64,000 nt of DNA from BD2-11 clade cluster bacterium bin43 (GTDB lineage: Bacteria > Gemmatimonadota > Gemmatimonadetes > Longimicrobiales > Gaopeijiaceae). Under the pieces are notes generated by a model. It was not told where the DNA came from. It worked only from the letters and a program-made list of their open reading frames with translations, and made no database searches. Below, piece by piece: positions 9,069 to 18,719 of this stretch (position 1 is the first letter of the stretch; each line of letters opens with the position of its first letter). Both the position numbers and the translations under genes were made by a program. The DNA lies in NCBI GenBank assembly GCA_002238605.1, contig MPMR01000018.1, positions 16,510 through 80,509 on the forward strand, read 5' to 3'.

Positions 9069-9191
9069 GGCCTGCGGCACCGGGACGCCGCCGCGGGGCC
9101 CGCCGAGAGCCGCGGGCTCGCGCCGCAACGAGGGGTCCGAAGCGATGCCTTGAGTCCATTCATCAGATGTCCATCCAGATGTGAGGTTCGT

Positions 9192-10472
9192 ATGTGCACG
9201 AGAGACAAACTGTCCAGGGCGCCGATCCTGTCCGCCGTGGCCGCGGTGGGCCTTTTCCTGCCCGCGTGCGCGGATGCTCCGGAGGGCGGGAGTTCGGACG
9301 CGGTGGTATTCGAGGGCGCCCGCGTGATCGTCGGCGACGGTGGCGTGATCGAGGACGGCGTCTTCGTCGTGGAGGACGGCCGCTTCGCGGCGGTCGGAGC
9401 GGCGGGGGAGGTGGAGGCGCCCGCGGGGGCGACCCACATGGACCTCGCCGGCAAGACGGTCATGCCCGCGATCGTGAACGCCCACATCCACCTGGCTTCC
9501 GACCGCGAGACCCGCACCGACCAGCTGCAGCATTACGCGTACTACGGTCAGTCGATGGTCGTGAGCCTGGGGCTGGACGAGGGTGACGTCGGCTTCCAGA
9601 TGCGCGGCGAGATGGTGCCCGACGGCGCCCGCTCGCAGAGCGCGGGGCGGGGCATCACCTCACCCGAGCCCGGCCGCAGCGAGGTGCCGCACTGGGTGAC
9701 CACCGATGAGGAGGCGCGCGCGGCGGTGCGGGGGCTGGCCGCCGACCAGGTCGACTTCGTGAAGATCTGGGTGGACGACCGGAGCGGCCAGTACGAGCGG
9801 CTCTCCGCGGAGCTGTACGGCGCCGTGATCGACGAGGCGCACGCCAACGGCCTGCGCGTGACCGCCCACGTCTTCACGCTCGAGGACGCGAAGGGGCTGC
9901 TGCGGGCCGGCGTGGACGCCTTCGCGCACGGCATCCGCGACATGGATGTCGACGACGAGCTGATCGCGCTCTGGCAGGAGCGTCCCAACGTGGTGCTGGT
10001 CCCCAACCTGCCCGCGCCCGGCGTGGCGGAGGACATGGGCTGGCTGGCGGGATCGGTGCCGGCGTCCCGGGTCGAGCTGATGCAGACCAACTCGTTCGAC
10101 CGGCCGGAGCTGCAGGAGTTCTTCGGCATTCAGGCGCGCAACCTGAACCGGCTCAGCCAGGAGGGCATCACCATCTCCTTCGGCACCGACGGAAGCTCGC
10201 CCTGGGCGGCCCACCAGGAGCTGGCCGACATGGTGCGGACCGGGATGAGCCCGGCGGACGTGATCGTGGCGGCCACCAGCGCCTCCGCGGAGTTCGTGGG
10301 CGCCGACGATCTGGGGACGGTCGCGGCGGGCAGGAGCGCCGACTTCATCGTGCTCGACGCCAACCCGCTCGACGACATCACCAACACGCGCATGATCGAC
10401 GCGGTGTACCTGCGCGGTGCCGCGATGGACCGCGACGGGCTGGGCGCGCGCTTCCGGGGGGCGGGTCAGTAG
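9192..10472 (+). CDS. Amidohydrolase-superfamily lipoprotein
   Basis: A 426-residue metal-dependent hydrolase of the imidazolonepropionase/prolidase-like amidohydrolase branch, exported and lipid-anchored (LFLPACAD). The active site can be followed: HxH in MPAIVNAHIHLASD, the bridging Lys in VDFVKIWVDD, single His in VTAHVFT and AFAHGIRD, and the catalytic Asp in ISFGTDGSSPW. The N-terminal beta-sandwich (VVFEGARVIVGDGGVIEDGV) and the C-terminal return to it (GRSADFIVLDANPLDD) are typical. Substrate unknown; relatives cleave peptides, lactones or ureides. The frame of the next gene is open from directly after this stop, so the two could be translationally coupled. Confidence 0.88.
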   Translation: MCTRDKLSRAPILSAVAAVGLFLPACADAPEGGSSDAVVFEGARVIVGDGGVIEDGVFVVEDGRFAAVGAAGEVEAPAGATHMDLAGKTVMPAIVNAHIHLASDRETRTDQLQHYAYYGQSMVVSLGLDEGDVGFQMRGEMVPDGARSQSAGRGITSPEPGRSEVPHWVTTDEEARAAVRGLAADQVDFVKIWVDDRSGQYERLSAELYGAVIDEAHANGLRVTAHVFTLEDAKGLLRAGVDAFAHGIRDMDVDDELIALWQERPNVVLVPNLPAPGVAEDMGWLAGSVPASRVELMQTNSFDRPELQEFFGIQARNLNRLSQEGITISFGTDGSSPWAAHQELADMVRTGMSPADVIVAATSASAEFVGADDLGTVAAGRSADFIVLDANPLDDITNTRMIDAVYLRGAAMDRDGLGARFRGAGQ

Positions 10473-10597
10473 CGACCGACTTCGAGGGAGCCTGGTCGCT
10501 CCTCGCGGGAGCGCTCTCCGGCGGTACCCGGCGCGAGATTCTGCGCTCGTGCTCGCCGGACGGAGGCGCGAAGGGACTCGAGCGCCTGCGCGGCGGG

Positions 10598-11935
10598 ATG
10601 CGCGCGCATGTGTTCCGGGGGCGTTTCGCACCGCTCGTGCTCGACGGCTTCGTGCGCGATTTCGACCTGCGCACCCGCGAGGAGGGATTCCACGTCCTTC
10701 ATTCGTGGAACCATCTGGAGCACCATTTCACCCGCGAGAACACCCCGGTGCTCATGCTGGACCGCTTCGCCGAGGAATGGTCGGCGGACCGGGCCACGCC
10801 GCGGGTCCAGGCGCTCCTCCTGGATCACTACTTCTTCTACGTGCTGGCGGTGATGGTCATGCGCGCGTGGGACGAAGGCGATCCCAACCGGAACCTGGAC
10901 CGGATCACCGGGCTGCTCCGCCATCTTCAGGGCCCCCACGGCAGCGGGCACCAGTTCGTGGCGCGCGCGGAGACCCTGCTGCTGATGGCCATCTCCCACT
11001 TCCACCCGGACGAGAGCGCCTATCCCCGGCTGCTGGAGAAGATCCGCGCCCTGGACCGCGCGCACCGGGTGCACTTCGCGCTGGCCGAGGCCGCGATTCT
11101 GGGGAGCCACCTGCGGTGGGGATTCGGGGTGCTCTACCGGCGGGACCTGGGGCGCATGCGCGGCGACAACGTCGGCGATTATCCGTGGCTGCTCTTCTCG
11201 GTCGCAACGCTCATGGAGGAGTACGTGCGGCTGCGGGAGGAGGAGGCGCGCGCCGGGGGTGCCACCGGGGGTGCCGCGGGCGGTGGCCTTGAAGCCGGGC
11301 GCGACCCCGGTGGAGAAGGGGGCCTCCCGGAGGGAGGAGGCGAGGAACGCCGTGCCGATCCGCGCACCCGCGTCCTGGAGGGCCTCATCGACGGCCTGAC
11401 TCCCGATCCGTGGGCCTTCACGGGCGCGCCCCCAGAGGCGCTCCGCCCCTACGAAGATGAGCACGCGGGCTTCCGCGAGGCCTTCGCGGACTACAGGGAC
11501 GACCTCCTGGTGGAGTTCGCCGGGCTCCGACCCGACCGCGAGGCGTATTCGCCGCTCTCGTTCCACTGCAACTTCCCCCACAACGCCATCATGGCCAAGG
11601 TATCGATCCATCTCGCCGACGAGAACGCGCCCAACCTGCCGATGGATGCGATGTTCACGCGCGCGGAAGGGTGGCGGCCCGGGGAGGCGTCGGAAGCGGC
11701 GGCGGCCGCGGCAGAGGGATCCGGGCCAGCCGCCGAGGACGATGCGTCGAGGGCCCAGCCCGCGGAATTCGTGTCCGCGAACCATCCCGAGGCACTCGCG
11801 CGCTACCTGATGGCGTACTCCGGCGCGAGCCCGGAGCGGCTGGGTCGACGCGGGGCCCGGCTCATCATCTACGATCCCAACGTGGGGCTGCGCTACTACA
11901 AGATGGCCCTGCAGGCGATGCGGGCGGGAAGTTGA
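10598..11935 (+). CDS. Unrecognised helical protein (445 aa)
   Basis: I do not recognise this protein. It has no signal peptide or clear membrane segment and looks mostly alpha-helical. Near residue 35 is a His cluster, HSWNHLEHHFTREN, and later LLRHLQGPHGSGHQF and ISHFHPDES, so a metal or cofactor site is possible. Two low-complexity inserts break it up: a Gly/Glu-rich stretch at about 215-255 and an Ala-rich stretch at about 355-385. The frame is open upstream for at least 130 bp, back to the previous stop (it would read TDFEGAWSLLAG), without ATG or GTG, so the true start may be a rarer codon upstream. Composition matches a normal coding frame. Confidence 0.65.
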   Translation: MRAHVFRGRFAPLVLDGFVRDFDLRTREEGFHVLHSWNHLEHHFTRENTPVLMLDRFAEEWSADRATPRVQALLLDHYFFYVLAVMVMRAWDEGDPNRNLDRITGLLRHLQGPHGSGHQFVARAETLLLMAISHFHPDESAYPRLLEKIRALDRAHRVHFALAEAAILGSHLRWGFGVLYRRDLGRMRGDNVGDYPWLLFSVATLMEEYVRLREEEARAGGATGGAAGGGLEAGRDPGGEGGLPEGGGEERRADPRTRVLEGLIDGLTPDPWAFTGAPPEALRPYEDEHAGFREAFADYRDDLLVEFAGLRPDREAYSPLSFHCNFPHNAIMAKVSIHLADENAPNLPMDAMFTRAEGWRPGEASEAAAAAAEGSGPAAEDDASRAQPAEFVSANHPEALARYLMAYSGASPERLGRRGARLIIYDPNVGLRYYKMALQAMRAGS

Positions 11936-12024
11936 CAAGGGGGACGCGACACCCCTACCGGTGGCAGGCATCCACGACCCGTCGTGGCATCGGGCGTCGT
12001 GGTTCCCGGGAAGGAGGGTCCAGT

Positions 12025-12558
12025 ATGAGTACGCCAACCGCGTTCCGCCGCTTGCGCCGAGCCTGCGTCCTGCTGATGGCGGCCGCCTCCACGACGGGCT
12101 GCGCGACGACGCCGGCGATCGACTCCGACCCTCCCGCCGGCAACTCCGTCCGCGAGGAAGCCTCCGACGACGAGGTGCGCGTGGGCTACGGTACGCAGGC
12201 GGCCGACGAGATCACCGGCGCGGTGTCCTCGGTCCGGGCCGAGGACGCGGGACGCGAGGTGACGAGCATCCTGGACCTCATCGAGGGGCGCCTTCCGGGC
12301 GTGTACGTCCGGCGCCTGGGGAACGGCGAAGTCTCGATCCGGGTTCGCGGCGCTTCGTCGTTCATGGGAGGCGGGGAGCCGCTCTTCGTGATCGATGGCC
12401 GGCCCGTCATGACGCCGGCGGGTTCTGCGCTCATGGCCATCAGCCCGCAGGACATCGTGCGCATCGACGTCCTCAAGGATGCCGGGGCCACCGCCATCTA
12501 CGGCAGCCGCGGCGCGAATGGCGTGATCCTGATCACGACGAAGCGGGCACCCGGATAG
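12025..12558 (+). CDS. Lipoprotein consisting of a SusC-type plug domain
   Basis: A 177-residue lipoprotein (lipobox STTGCAT) made of little more than a SusC plug: VGYGTQAADEITGAVSS, LDLIEGRLPGVYVRR, RVRGASSFMGGGEPLFVIDG, 'IVRIDVLKDAGATAIYGS' and GANGVILITTKR, then stop. The same motifs occur in the same order in the full-length SusC gene that starts 157 bp downstream, but the barrel is absent here. AAGGAGGG sits 7 nt before the ATG, so this is an intact gene and not a receptor remnant. It could gate or compete for the neighbouring SusC or SusD, or act as a soluble-side TonB decoy; all of this is inference. Confidence 0.8.
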   Translation: MSTPTAFRRLRRACVLLMAAASTTGCATTPAIDSDPPAGNSVREEASDDEVRVGYGTQAADEITGAVSSVRAEDAGREVTSILDLIEGRLPGVYVRRLGNGEVSIRVRGASSFMGGGEPLFVIDGRPVMTPAGSALMAISPQDIVRIDVLKDAGATAIYGSRGANGVILITTKRAPG

Positions 12559-12715
12559 TAGCCTGGCGCCCCCTGCTGGTGCGTTTCTTGCGTTCGTGCA
12601 ATACGTTCCCACAGACGCCGCGACGGTCGGTCTGCGCGTGCCGTCTTCCCTTCATCGGGCTGCACGTGCCTGGTCCCGCCGTGGCCTGCACAACTCTCCT
12701 CTCCCTGGAGGCACT

Positions 12716-15700
12716 ATGCGAAGAAACCTACAAATCCTGATCGGTCTGCTCGCCGGCGTGGTTGCGATGGCACTGCCGCTGCAGGCTCAGGTCACCGGCA
12801 CCGTCACCTCCGCCGAGTCGGGCGAACCGCTCGCCACGGTGCAGGTGTCCATCGAAGGAACGGGCATCGGGGGCCTTACCAACGAAGAGGGCCGCTACCT
12901 CCTGATCAACGTCCCCTCCGGGCCGCAGGTCGTCCTCTTCCAGTACCTCGGCTTCGAGACCGAGCGCCGGGACATCACGGTCACCGAGGGAGAGGCGGTG
13001 GTGCAGGACGTGGTTCTCTCCGGGACCGTGCTCGGCCTGGACGAACTGGTGGTCGTCGGGTACGGCACCCAGCTACGCAGGGAAGTGACGGGCGCGGTGA
13101 CCTCGGTTCCGGGTATCGAAATCGCCCAGGCTTCCGTGACGCCCAACCTCCAGACCGCGCTTCAGGGGCGGCTGGCCGGGGTCAACGTGGCCGAGTCGTC
13201 CGGGGAGCCGGGAGCGGCCCCGCAGGTCCTGGTCCGGGGCCGGGGCTCGATCTCGGCGGGCACCGAGCCCCTGTACGTGATCGACGGGGTGCCGTACTCC
13301 ATGAACCTGGCAATCGAGGGCGACGTGAGTCTGCAGAGGGCCAGTTTCGGCGGGACGCGCGCCAACCCGCTGGCCAACCTCAACCCCAACGATATTGAAA
13401 CCATCGAGGTGCTGAAGGACGCGGCAGCCGCGGCCATCTACGGCTCGCGTGGCTCCAACGGCGTCATTCTGATCACCACGAAGCGGGGTCAACGCGGCGC
13501 GCCGGCGCAGGTGAGCTTCCGGGCATACGGCGGACTGCAGACGGCGTTCCATCGGCCCCGTCTGATGACTGCTGCCGAGAACATCGACTACGTCAAGGCT
13601 GCCCGCAACAACGCCTACCTCCAGGGCCGGGATCCCACCAATCCGGCGAGCCCCAACTACAACCCGCTCTACAATCCGGACAACAACGCCGGCCGCGCCG
13701 AGAACGGCGCGAGCGGATCGCAGTTGATCCCGGAGGCTTACGTGAACTGGGACGGCACCGACAGCGACTGGATCGGCGCCATCCTGGACGAGGCCGTCCT
13801 GCAGAATTACGACGCGTCGATCCGGGGAGGCTCGGAGAACCTCGCCTATTTCGTCTCCGGCTCCTACATGGACCAGTCGGGGGTCATCAAGGGCTCCAGC
13901 TTCCAGCGGCTTGCCCTGCGGGCGAATCTGACCCTGGATCCCTCCGACCGGCTTCAGCTCAACGTGGACGTCAATTCGGCCTACGCCGACCACGACCGCA
14001 AGGCGGCCAATGCGCCCTACTTCGGCAGGCCGCCCGGCCTCATCTACTCGGCCATGGTGTCGTCTCCCCTCGCCCGCATCTATGACAACGACGGCAACTA
14101 CCTGCAGCGGGGCGAGAACAGCATCAACGCGCTGGGCAACGGGATGACCAGCACCAACCACGCCCTGGCCGCCCGGGACTACATCGACGACAAAATGCAG
14201 ACGGGCCGCGTGTTCGGAAGCGTGTCGGCCGACCTGGACCTGCGGGACGACCTCCGCTACCGGGCGCTCTTCGGCTACGACTACGACACCAGAAACCGGC
14301 ACTTCTACCAGGGAACGCGCCTGCAGTACCGCGGGCGGGACGTCCCCGATCCGTACGCGCAGGCCCTCTCGGGCGCGAGCCGCAACTGGCTGCTCGAGAA
14401 CACCCTCAACTGGAACAGGTCGTCCGGCGCGCACAGCTTCAACGTGCTGGCCGGGTATACCGCCGAGCGTCAATTCGACGACACACAGGACGTGATCGCC
14501 CGGAATTTCCCCGACGATCAGGTGAGGACGATCAACGGCGGCGAGATCACGGGTGGAGACCAGGTACAGTCGGAGTGGTCCCTGGTTTCCGCGCTGGGGC
14601 GGGTCAACTACACCCTCCTGAACAGGTATCTGGCGACCGCGACCTTCCGGTCCGACCGCTCGTCGCGCTTCGGGTGGGGGAATCAGACCGGCTACTTCCC
14701 CTCACTGTCCCTCGGATGGCAGGTGACCGAGGAACCGTTCATGCGCGGGAGCACCCTCTTCAGCCAGCTGAAGCCGCGCGTCAGCTACGGCGTCACCGGG
14801 AACTTCCAGATCCCCAACTACGGCTCGATCGGCCTGGTGGGCCGCCAGCCCTACGTTCTGGGCGACGCCGTGGTCGCCGGCGCCACTCCCCGGACGCTGG
14901 GCAACCGTCAGCTGACGTGGGAGACCACGCGACAGCTCAACGTCGGCGTGGACTTCGGGATCATGGCGGACCGCATCTACGGCGCCTTCGACTACTACGT
15001 CTCGAACACCGAAGACCTGCTCCTGAACGTGAACGTGCCGTCCTCGACGGGTTTCGCCACCGTCCTGACCAACGTCGGCGAGGTTCGCAACACGGGCTTC
15101 GAGGCGCAGATCACCTCGCGGAACATGGTCGGAGGCTTCCAATGGTCCACGGACCTGAGCCTGGGCAGGAACTCCAACGAGGTGGTGAGGCTCGGCCCGG
15201 AGGGAGATCCGATCCTGGCCGCGGGCGTCGCGGGCGTCCGGCACATCACCCAGGTCGGGGGCGAGATCGGCGCCTACTACGGATACGTGCACGACGGCAT
15301 CTACCAGAGCGAGGCGGACATCGCCTCGAGCCCCACCGACTCGAGGAACGTCACGCCCGGGGACATCAAGTGGAAGGACGTCAATGGTGACGGGCGCATC
15401 ACCGCCGACGACCGCACCGAGCTCGGCAGCTACAATCCCGACATGACCTGGGGCCTGTTCAACCGCTTCGCCGTGGGGAATGTGGAGTTGAGCGTCTTCT
15501 TCCAGGGCGTGGTCGGCCGCGAGGTCCTGAACCTCACCCGCCGCCACCTGACGGCACAGGGCAACTTCAACGGGTACGGCAACCTGGTGGGCAACTACTG
15601 GACGCCGGAGAACCCGGGCAACGGCTGGGACCACAAGCCCGACCGCCAGGACCACGGCGGCAACACGCGCCCCTCCAACTACCAGATGGAGGACGGCTCC

Positions 15701-15946
15701 TACACGAGCTTCAAGAGCATCACGCTCTCGTGGAACGTGCCGCCCGATCTCGTGGGCGGGATCTTCGGCGGGGCGCCGGGCAGCCTGCGGGTCTTCGGCG
15801 CCGTGAACAACGTGCACATATGGACGGACTACTGGGGCTGGAACCCGGAAGCGAGCGTCCAGTCGACCGGACTGACGCCGGGGCAGGACTACGGGGCGTA
15901 TCCGCTGATGCGGGCGTTCCAGTTCGGCGCCGAAATCGGATTCTAG
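12716..15946 (+). CDS. SusC/RagA-family TonB-linked outer membrane transporter
   Basis: A 1076-residue receptor opening the polysaccharide locus. Signal peptide (cleavage after PLQAQ, about 23), carboxypeptidase-like domain (TGTVTSAESGEPLATVQVSI), SusC hallmark ELVVVGYGTQLRREVTGAV, plug (PLYVIDGVPY, IETIEVLKDAAAAAIYGS, SNGVILITTKRG), then a long barrel ending in a typical aromatic residue (AFQFGAEIGF). GGAGG precedes the ATG by 5 nt. The stop is 15 bp before the SusD start. The downstream lyase and uronate genes suggest its cargo is an acidic oligosaccharide; that is inferred from position only. Confidence 0.95.
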   Translation: MRRNLQILIGLLAGVVAMALPLQAQVTGTVTSAESGEPLATVQVSIEGTGIGGLTNEEGRYLLINVPSGPQVVLFQYLGFETERRDITVTEGEAVVQDVVLSGTVLGLDELVVVGYGTQLRREVTGAVTSVPGIEIAQASVTPNLQTALQGRLAGVNVAESSGEPGAAPQVLVRGRGSISAGTEPLYVIDGVPYSMNLAIEGDVSLQRASFGGTRANPLANLNPNDIETIEVLKDAAAAAIYGSRGSNGVILITTKRGQRGAPAQVSFRAYGGLQTAFHRPRLMTAAENIDYVKAARNNAYLQGRDPTNPASPNYNPLYNPDNNAGRAENGASGSQLIPEAYVNWDGTDSDWIGAILDEAVLQNYDASIRGGSENLAYFVSGSYMDQSGVIKGSSFQRLALRANLTLDPSDRLQLNVDVNSAYADHDRKAANAPYFGRPPGLIYSAMVSSPLARIYDNDGNYLQRGENSINALGNGMTSTNHALAARDYIDDKMQTGRVFGSVSADLDLRDDLRYRALFGYDYDTRNRHFYQGTRLQYRGRDVPDPYAQALSGASRNWLLENTLNWNRSSGAHSFNVLAGYTAERQFDDTQDVIARNFPDDQVRTINGGEITGGDQVQSEWSLVSALGRVNYTLLNRYLATATFRSDRSSRFGWGNQTGYFPSLSLGWQVTEEPFMRGSTLFSQLKPRVSYGVTGNFQIPNYGSIGLVGRQPYVLGDAVVAGATPRTLGNRQLTWETTRQLNVGVDFGIMADRIYGAFDYYVSNTEDLLLNVNVPSSTGFATVLTNVGEVRNTGFEAQITSRNMVGGFQWSTDLSLGRNSNEVVRLGPEGDPILAAGVAGVRHITQVGGEIGAYYGYVHDGIYQSEADIASSPTDSRNVTPGDIKWKDVNGDGRITADDRTELGSYNPDMTWGLFNRFAVGNVELSVFFQGVVGREVLNLTRRHLTAQGNFNGYGNLVGNYWTPENPGNGWDHKPDRQDHGGNTRPSNYQMEDGSYTSFKSITLSWNVPPDLVGGIFGGAPGSLRVFGAVNNVHIWTDYWGWNPEASVQSTGLTPGQDYGAYPLMRAFQFGAEIGF

Positions 15947-15961
15947 CCAATGGAGATCAAG

Positions 15962-17383
15962 ATGAAGCTGAGAACACGAGCCATAATGACTCTCCCGGTG
16001 GTCTTCCTCCTCGCATCCTGCAGCGAGGACTTCACGCTCCTGAGTCCGATTTCGGAGCGCAACGTGGAGAACTTCTACCAGACGCCAACCGACTTCGACG
16101 TGGCCATCAACGGCGCCTACGCCACCCTGGCGAGCAACGGCGCCTACAACCGGTCCTACGTCCTCCTCCACGAGATGCGCTCCGACAACACGATGAACGG
16201 GGGCGGCGCGACAGGACTCGCGGAGGTCTACCATCGAATCGCGCACTTCAGCGAACTGTCGACCCAGGAGGAGCTGTCCATTCCCTGGACGACTGCCTAT
16301 CAGGGCATCGCCCGGACGAACCTCATCCTCGACCGGGTGGGCAACCTCGAGGATCAGAACGTCGCCAACCGCATCTCGGGTGAAGCCCTCTTCATCCGCT
16401 CGCTCTTCTACTACCACCTCGCGGTCCTCTGGGGGAACGTGCCGCTGCAGGTCGAGGCGGTGACCTCGCCCAACGTCGAGGTGAACCAGGTGAGCGCGGA
16501 CGTGATCTACGCGCAGATCGCCGGGGACCTCGAGACCGCGCAGGGGATGCTCCCGGCGTCCTACAGCGGGGCGGATGTCGGGCGTGCCACCAGCGGCGCC
16601 GCCAACACCCTGCTGGGTCTGGTCTACCTGACCAACGGCCAGTCCGCGCAGGCGGCGGAGGCCCTGCGGCGCGTGGTGAGTTCGGGCCAGTACTCGCTGG
16701 TGCCGAACTACGCCGACCTCTGGGGCGTGGCGAACGAGAACAACGCCGAGTCCGTCTTTGAGCTCCAGTACAAGGCGGGCGGCACCGGGACCGGGAGCCA
16801 GTTCACGGACTACTACACGCCGTTCGGCGGTTCGGGAGGCGTCGGCGCGGGTAACGCGCCCCAGGTCCTGTCGCCGGGCATCGACCAGATCCACTCGATG
16901 CAGCACATGATGGCGGAGGAGGACGCGCGCGGCATGGGCGGGACCTTCGCCCTCTCGGAGGAAGGCAACGTCTACGTGAAGAAGTGGGAGAGCATCCCCT
17001 TCGGCCCGGCCGACGCGGACAACAACTTCCCCGTCTTCCGCTATGCGGACGTGCTGCTGATGCTGGCCGAAGCGCTCGGCGAGGGCGGCGAGGCGTACGG
17101 GCTGATCAACCAGGTGCGCGCGCGGGCCGGAGCGTCGCCTATCGACGCCGGTACGTCGGGGACGTTCCAGGAGAAGCTCCTGTTCGAACGGCAACTGGAG
17201 TTCATCACCGAGGGCAAGCGCTGGGCCGATCTGCTGCGCCTCGGGGTGGCGCAGCAGGTGATGTCGGACTTCGAGCCCCTGAGGGCGGCCGGCCTCTCGG
17301 CGGGGGACATTCGTCTGGTCTATCCGATTCCGCAGCGGGAGATCGACGTGTCGCCGGGGGAAATGGTGCAGAACCCGGGTTGA
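15962..17383 (+). CDS. SusD/RagB-family nutrient-binding lipoprotein
   Basis: A 473-residue partner of the preceding SusC. Lipobox LLASC puts the lipid Cys at residue 20. Family segments: FYQTPTDFDVAINGAYATL, the TAYQGIARTNLILDRV helix, GEALFIRSLFYYHLAVLWGNVPL, and the C-terminal EKLLFERQLEFITEGKRWAD followed by VYPIPQREID, all classic SusD. I used the ATG with GGAG 7 nt upstream; an ATG 12 bp earlier is also in frame. It differs markedly in sequence from the SusD at the left of the window, so the two pairs should bind different ligands. Confidence 0.94.
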   Translation: MKLRTRAIMTLPVVFLLASCSEDFTLLSPISERNVENFYQTPTDFDVAINGAYATLASNGAYNRSYVLLHEMRSDNTMNGGGATGLAEVYHRIAHFSELSTQEELSIPWTTAYQGIARTNLILDRVGNLEDQNVANRISGEALFIRSLFYYHLAVLWGNVPLQVEAVTSPNVEVNQVSADVIYAQIAGDLETAQGMLPASYSGADVGRATSGAANTLLGLVYLTNGQSAQAAEALRRVVSSGQYSLVPNYADLWGVANENNAESVFELQYKAGGTGTGSQFTDYYTPFGGSGGVGAGNAPQVLSPGIDQIHSMQHMMAEEDARGMGGTFALSEEGNVYVKKWESIPFGPADADNNFPVFRYADVLLMLAEALGEGGEAYGLINQVRARAGASPIDAGTSGTFQEKLLFERQLEFITEGKRWADLLRLGVAQQVMSDFEPLRAAGLSAGDIRLVYPIPQREIDVSPGEMVQNPG

Positions 17384-17450
17384 TACGGGCCGGGTGAACA
17401 GACACTGACGCGCATGGCCGCGCGGCAAGGCTCGTGAGCGGAAGCAGGCC

Positions 17451-18719
17451 GTGAATCGGCCCGCCGGAACCCGGTCGCTGTCGGGGAAGGCCCTGGTCGC
17501 ACTGAGTACAGTCGGGCCGGGGCTCTTCCTGATCGGGTACAACATCGGCACGGGCAGCATCACCACCATGGGGATGGCGGGCGCCCGCTACGGCATGAAC
17601 CTGCTGTGGGCGCTCGTGCTGTCGGGGATCTTCACCTATGTGCTGATGGTCGCGTTCGGCCGCCTGACGCTGGTCACCGGCCGGACCGCGCTGCAGAGCT
17701 TCAGGGCCGGCATCCCCGGCATCGGGAAGGTCCTGGCGCTGTACGTGCTGATCGCGCTGGTCCTGGGCGAGCTGGTGGCGCTCACGGGGGTGATGGGGAT
17801 CGTGGCGGAGCTGATCCAGGAAGGGATCCGGCTCGCCTCGCCGGCGGGGGGTCTGGTGATCCCGACCTTCTGGATCGTCCTGACGGTCGCCAGCGGGATC
17901 TTCCTTCTGCTGTGGTTCGGCCACTACCGGCTCTTCGAGAGGGTGCTCACCACCTTCGTCATCCTGATGGTCTTCTGCTTCGTCGCGGTTTTCTTCATGG
18001 TGTCGCCCAGCTACTCGGCCGTGGTGGCGGGCATGGTCCCCTCCATTCCGGACACGCCGGACGCCAGCCGCCTGGTGGCTGCCATGGCCGGCACGACCTG
18101 TTCGGCGGCGGTCTTCATCGTGCGGAGCACGGTGGTGGCCGAGAAGGGGTGGACCGCGGCCGACCTCGGGCGCGAGAAGCGCGATGCGCTGGTGTCGGCG
18201 TCGGTGATGGTCTTCCTGAGCGCGATGGTCATGGCGGTGGCGGCCGGCACGCTGTTCGTGCATGGCATGACCATGGAATCGACCCTGGAGATGATCGGGC
18301 TGCTGGAGCCGATCGGGGGCGACCTGGCGGCCTTCCTGCTGATCGTGGGGATCTCCGGGGCGGGCCTGTCCACGGTCTTTCCTCTGGTGCTGATCGCGCC
18401 CTGGCTGATCGCCGACTACGCGGGCTGGAAGCGGGATCTGCGCTCACGGTCGTCGAGGTTGCTGATCGGGTTGGGGCTCCTGTTCTCCTTCGGTTCGGTC
18501 TTTCTGGACCAGACGCCGCCGGTGCTCATGGTGATCGCCATGGCGCTGCAGGCGGCCATCCTGCCCGCGGTGGCCATTCCCGCGTTCTACCTGCTGAACC
18601 GGAAGGCGGTGATGGGAGAGGAGCACCTGGCGACGCCCGGATGGAACGCGGGGCTGATCGCCGTGATCCTGTTCTCGCTGGTCACGACCTGGTTCGCCGT
18701 CACGGGACTCCTGGGATGA
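17451..18719 (+). CDS. Nramp-fold transporter lacking the canonical metal site
   Basis: A 422-residue inner-membrane protein with about 11 hydrophobic helices. The start (GKALVALSTVGPGLFLIGYN) and the helix order match the Nramp/SLC11 family. The residues that bind the metal in true Nramps are not there. The TM1 motif DPGN is replaced in GYNIGTGS (residues 29-36), and the TM6 motif with Met-Pro-His is replaced in GTTCSAAVF (214-222). It therefore probably does not carry Mn2+ or Fe2+ in the usual way. The start is GTG. Its stop overlaps the NagB-like start by 4 bp (ATGA), and it sits inside a SusCD/lyase/uronate locus, which points to a sugar or sugar-acid cargo. That role is inference. Confidence 0.75.
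   Translation: MNRPAGTRSLSGKALVALSTVGPGLFLIGYNIGTGSITTMGMAGARYGMNLLWALVLSGIFTYVLMVAFGRLTLVTGRTALQSFRAGIPGIGKVLALYVLIALVLGELVALTGVMGIVAELIQEGIRLASPAGGLVIPTFWIVLTVASGIFLLLWFGHYRLFERVLTTFVILMVFCFVAVFFMVSPSYSAVVAGMVPSIPDTPDASRLVAAMAGTTCSAAVFIVRSTVVAEKGWTAADLGREKRDALVSASVMVFLSAMVMAVAAGTLFVHGMTMESTLEMIGLLEPIGGDLAAFLLIVGISGAGLSTVFPLVLIAPWLIADYAGWKRDLRSRSSRLLIGLGLLFSFGSVFLDQTPPVLMVIAMALQAAILPAVAIPAFYLLNRKAVMGEEHLATPGWNAGLIAVILFSLVTTWFAVTGLLG

Noticed and set aside
14702..17569. A 2.9-kb minus-strand frame opposite the second SusC/SusD pair
   Set aside because: SusC and SusD on the plus strand explain the DNA fully; the antisense frame lacks a ribosome site and motifs.
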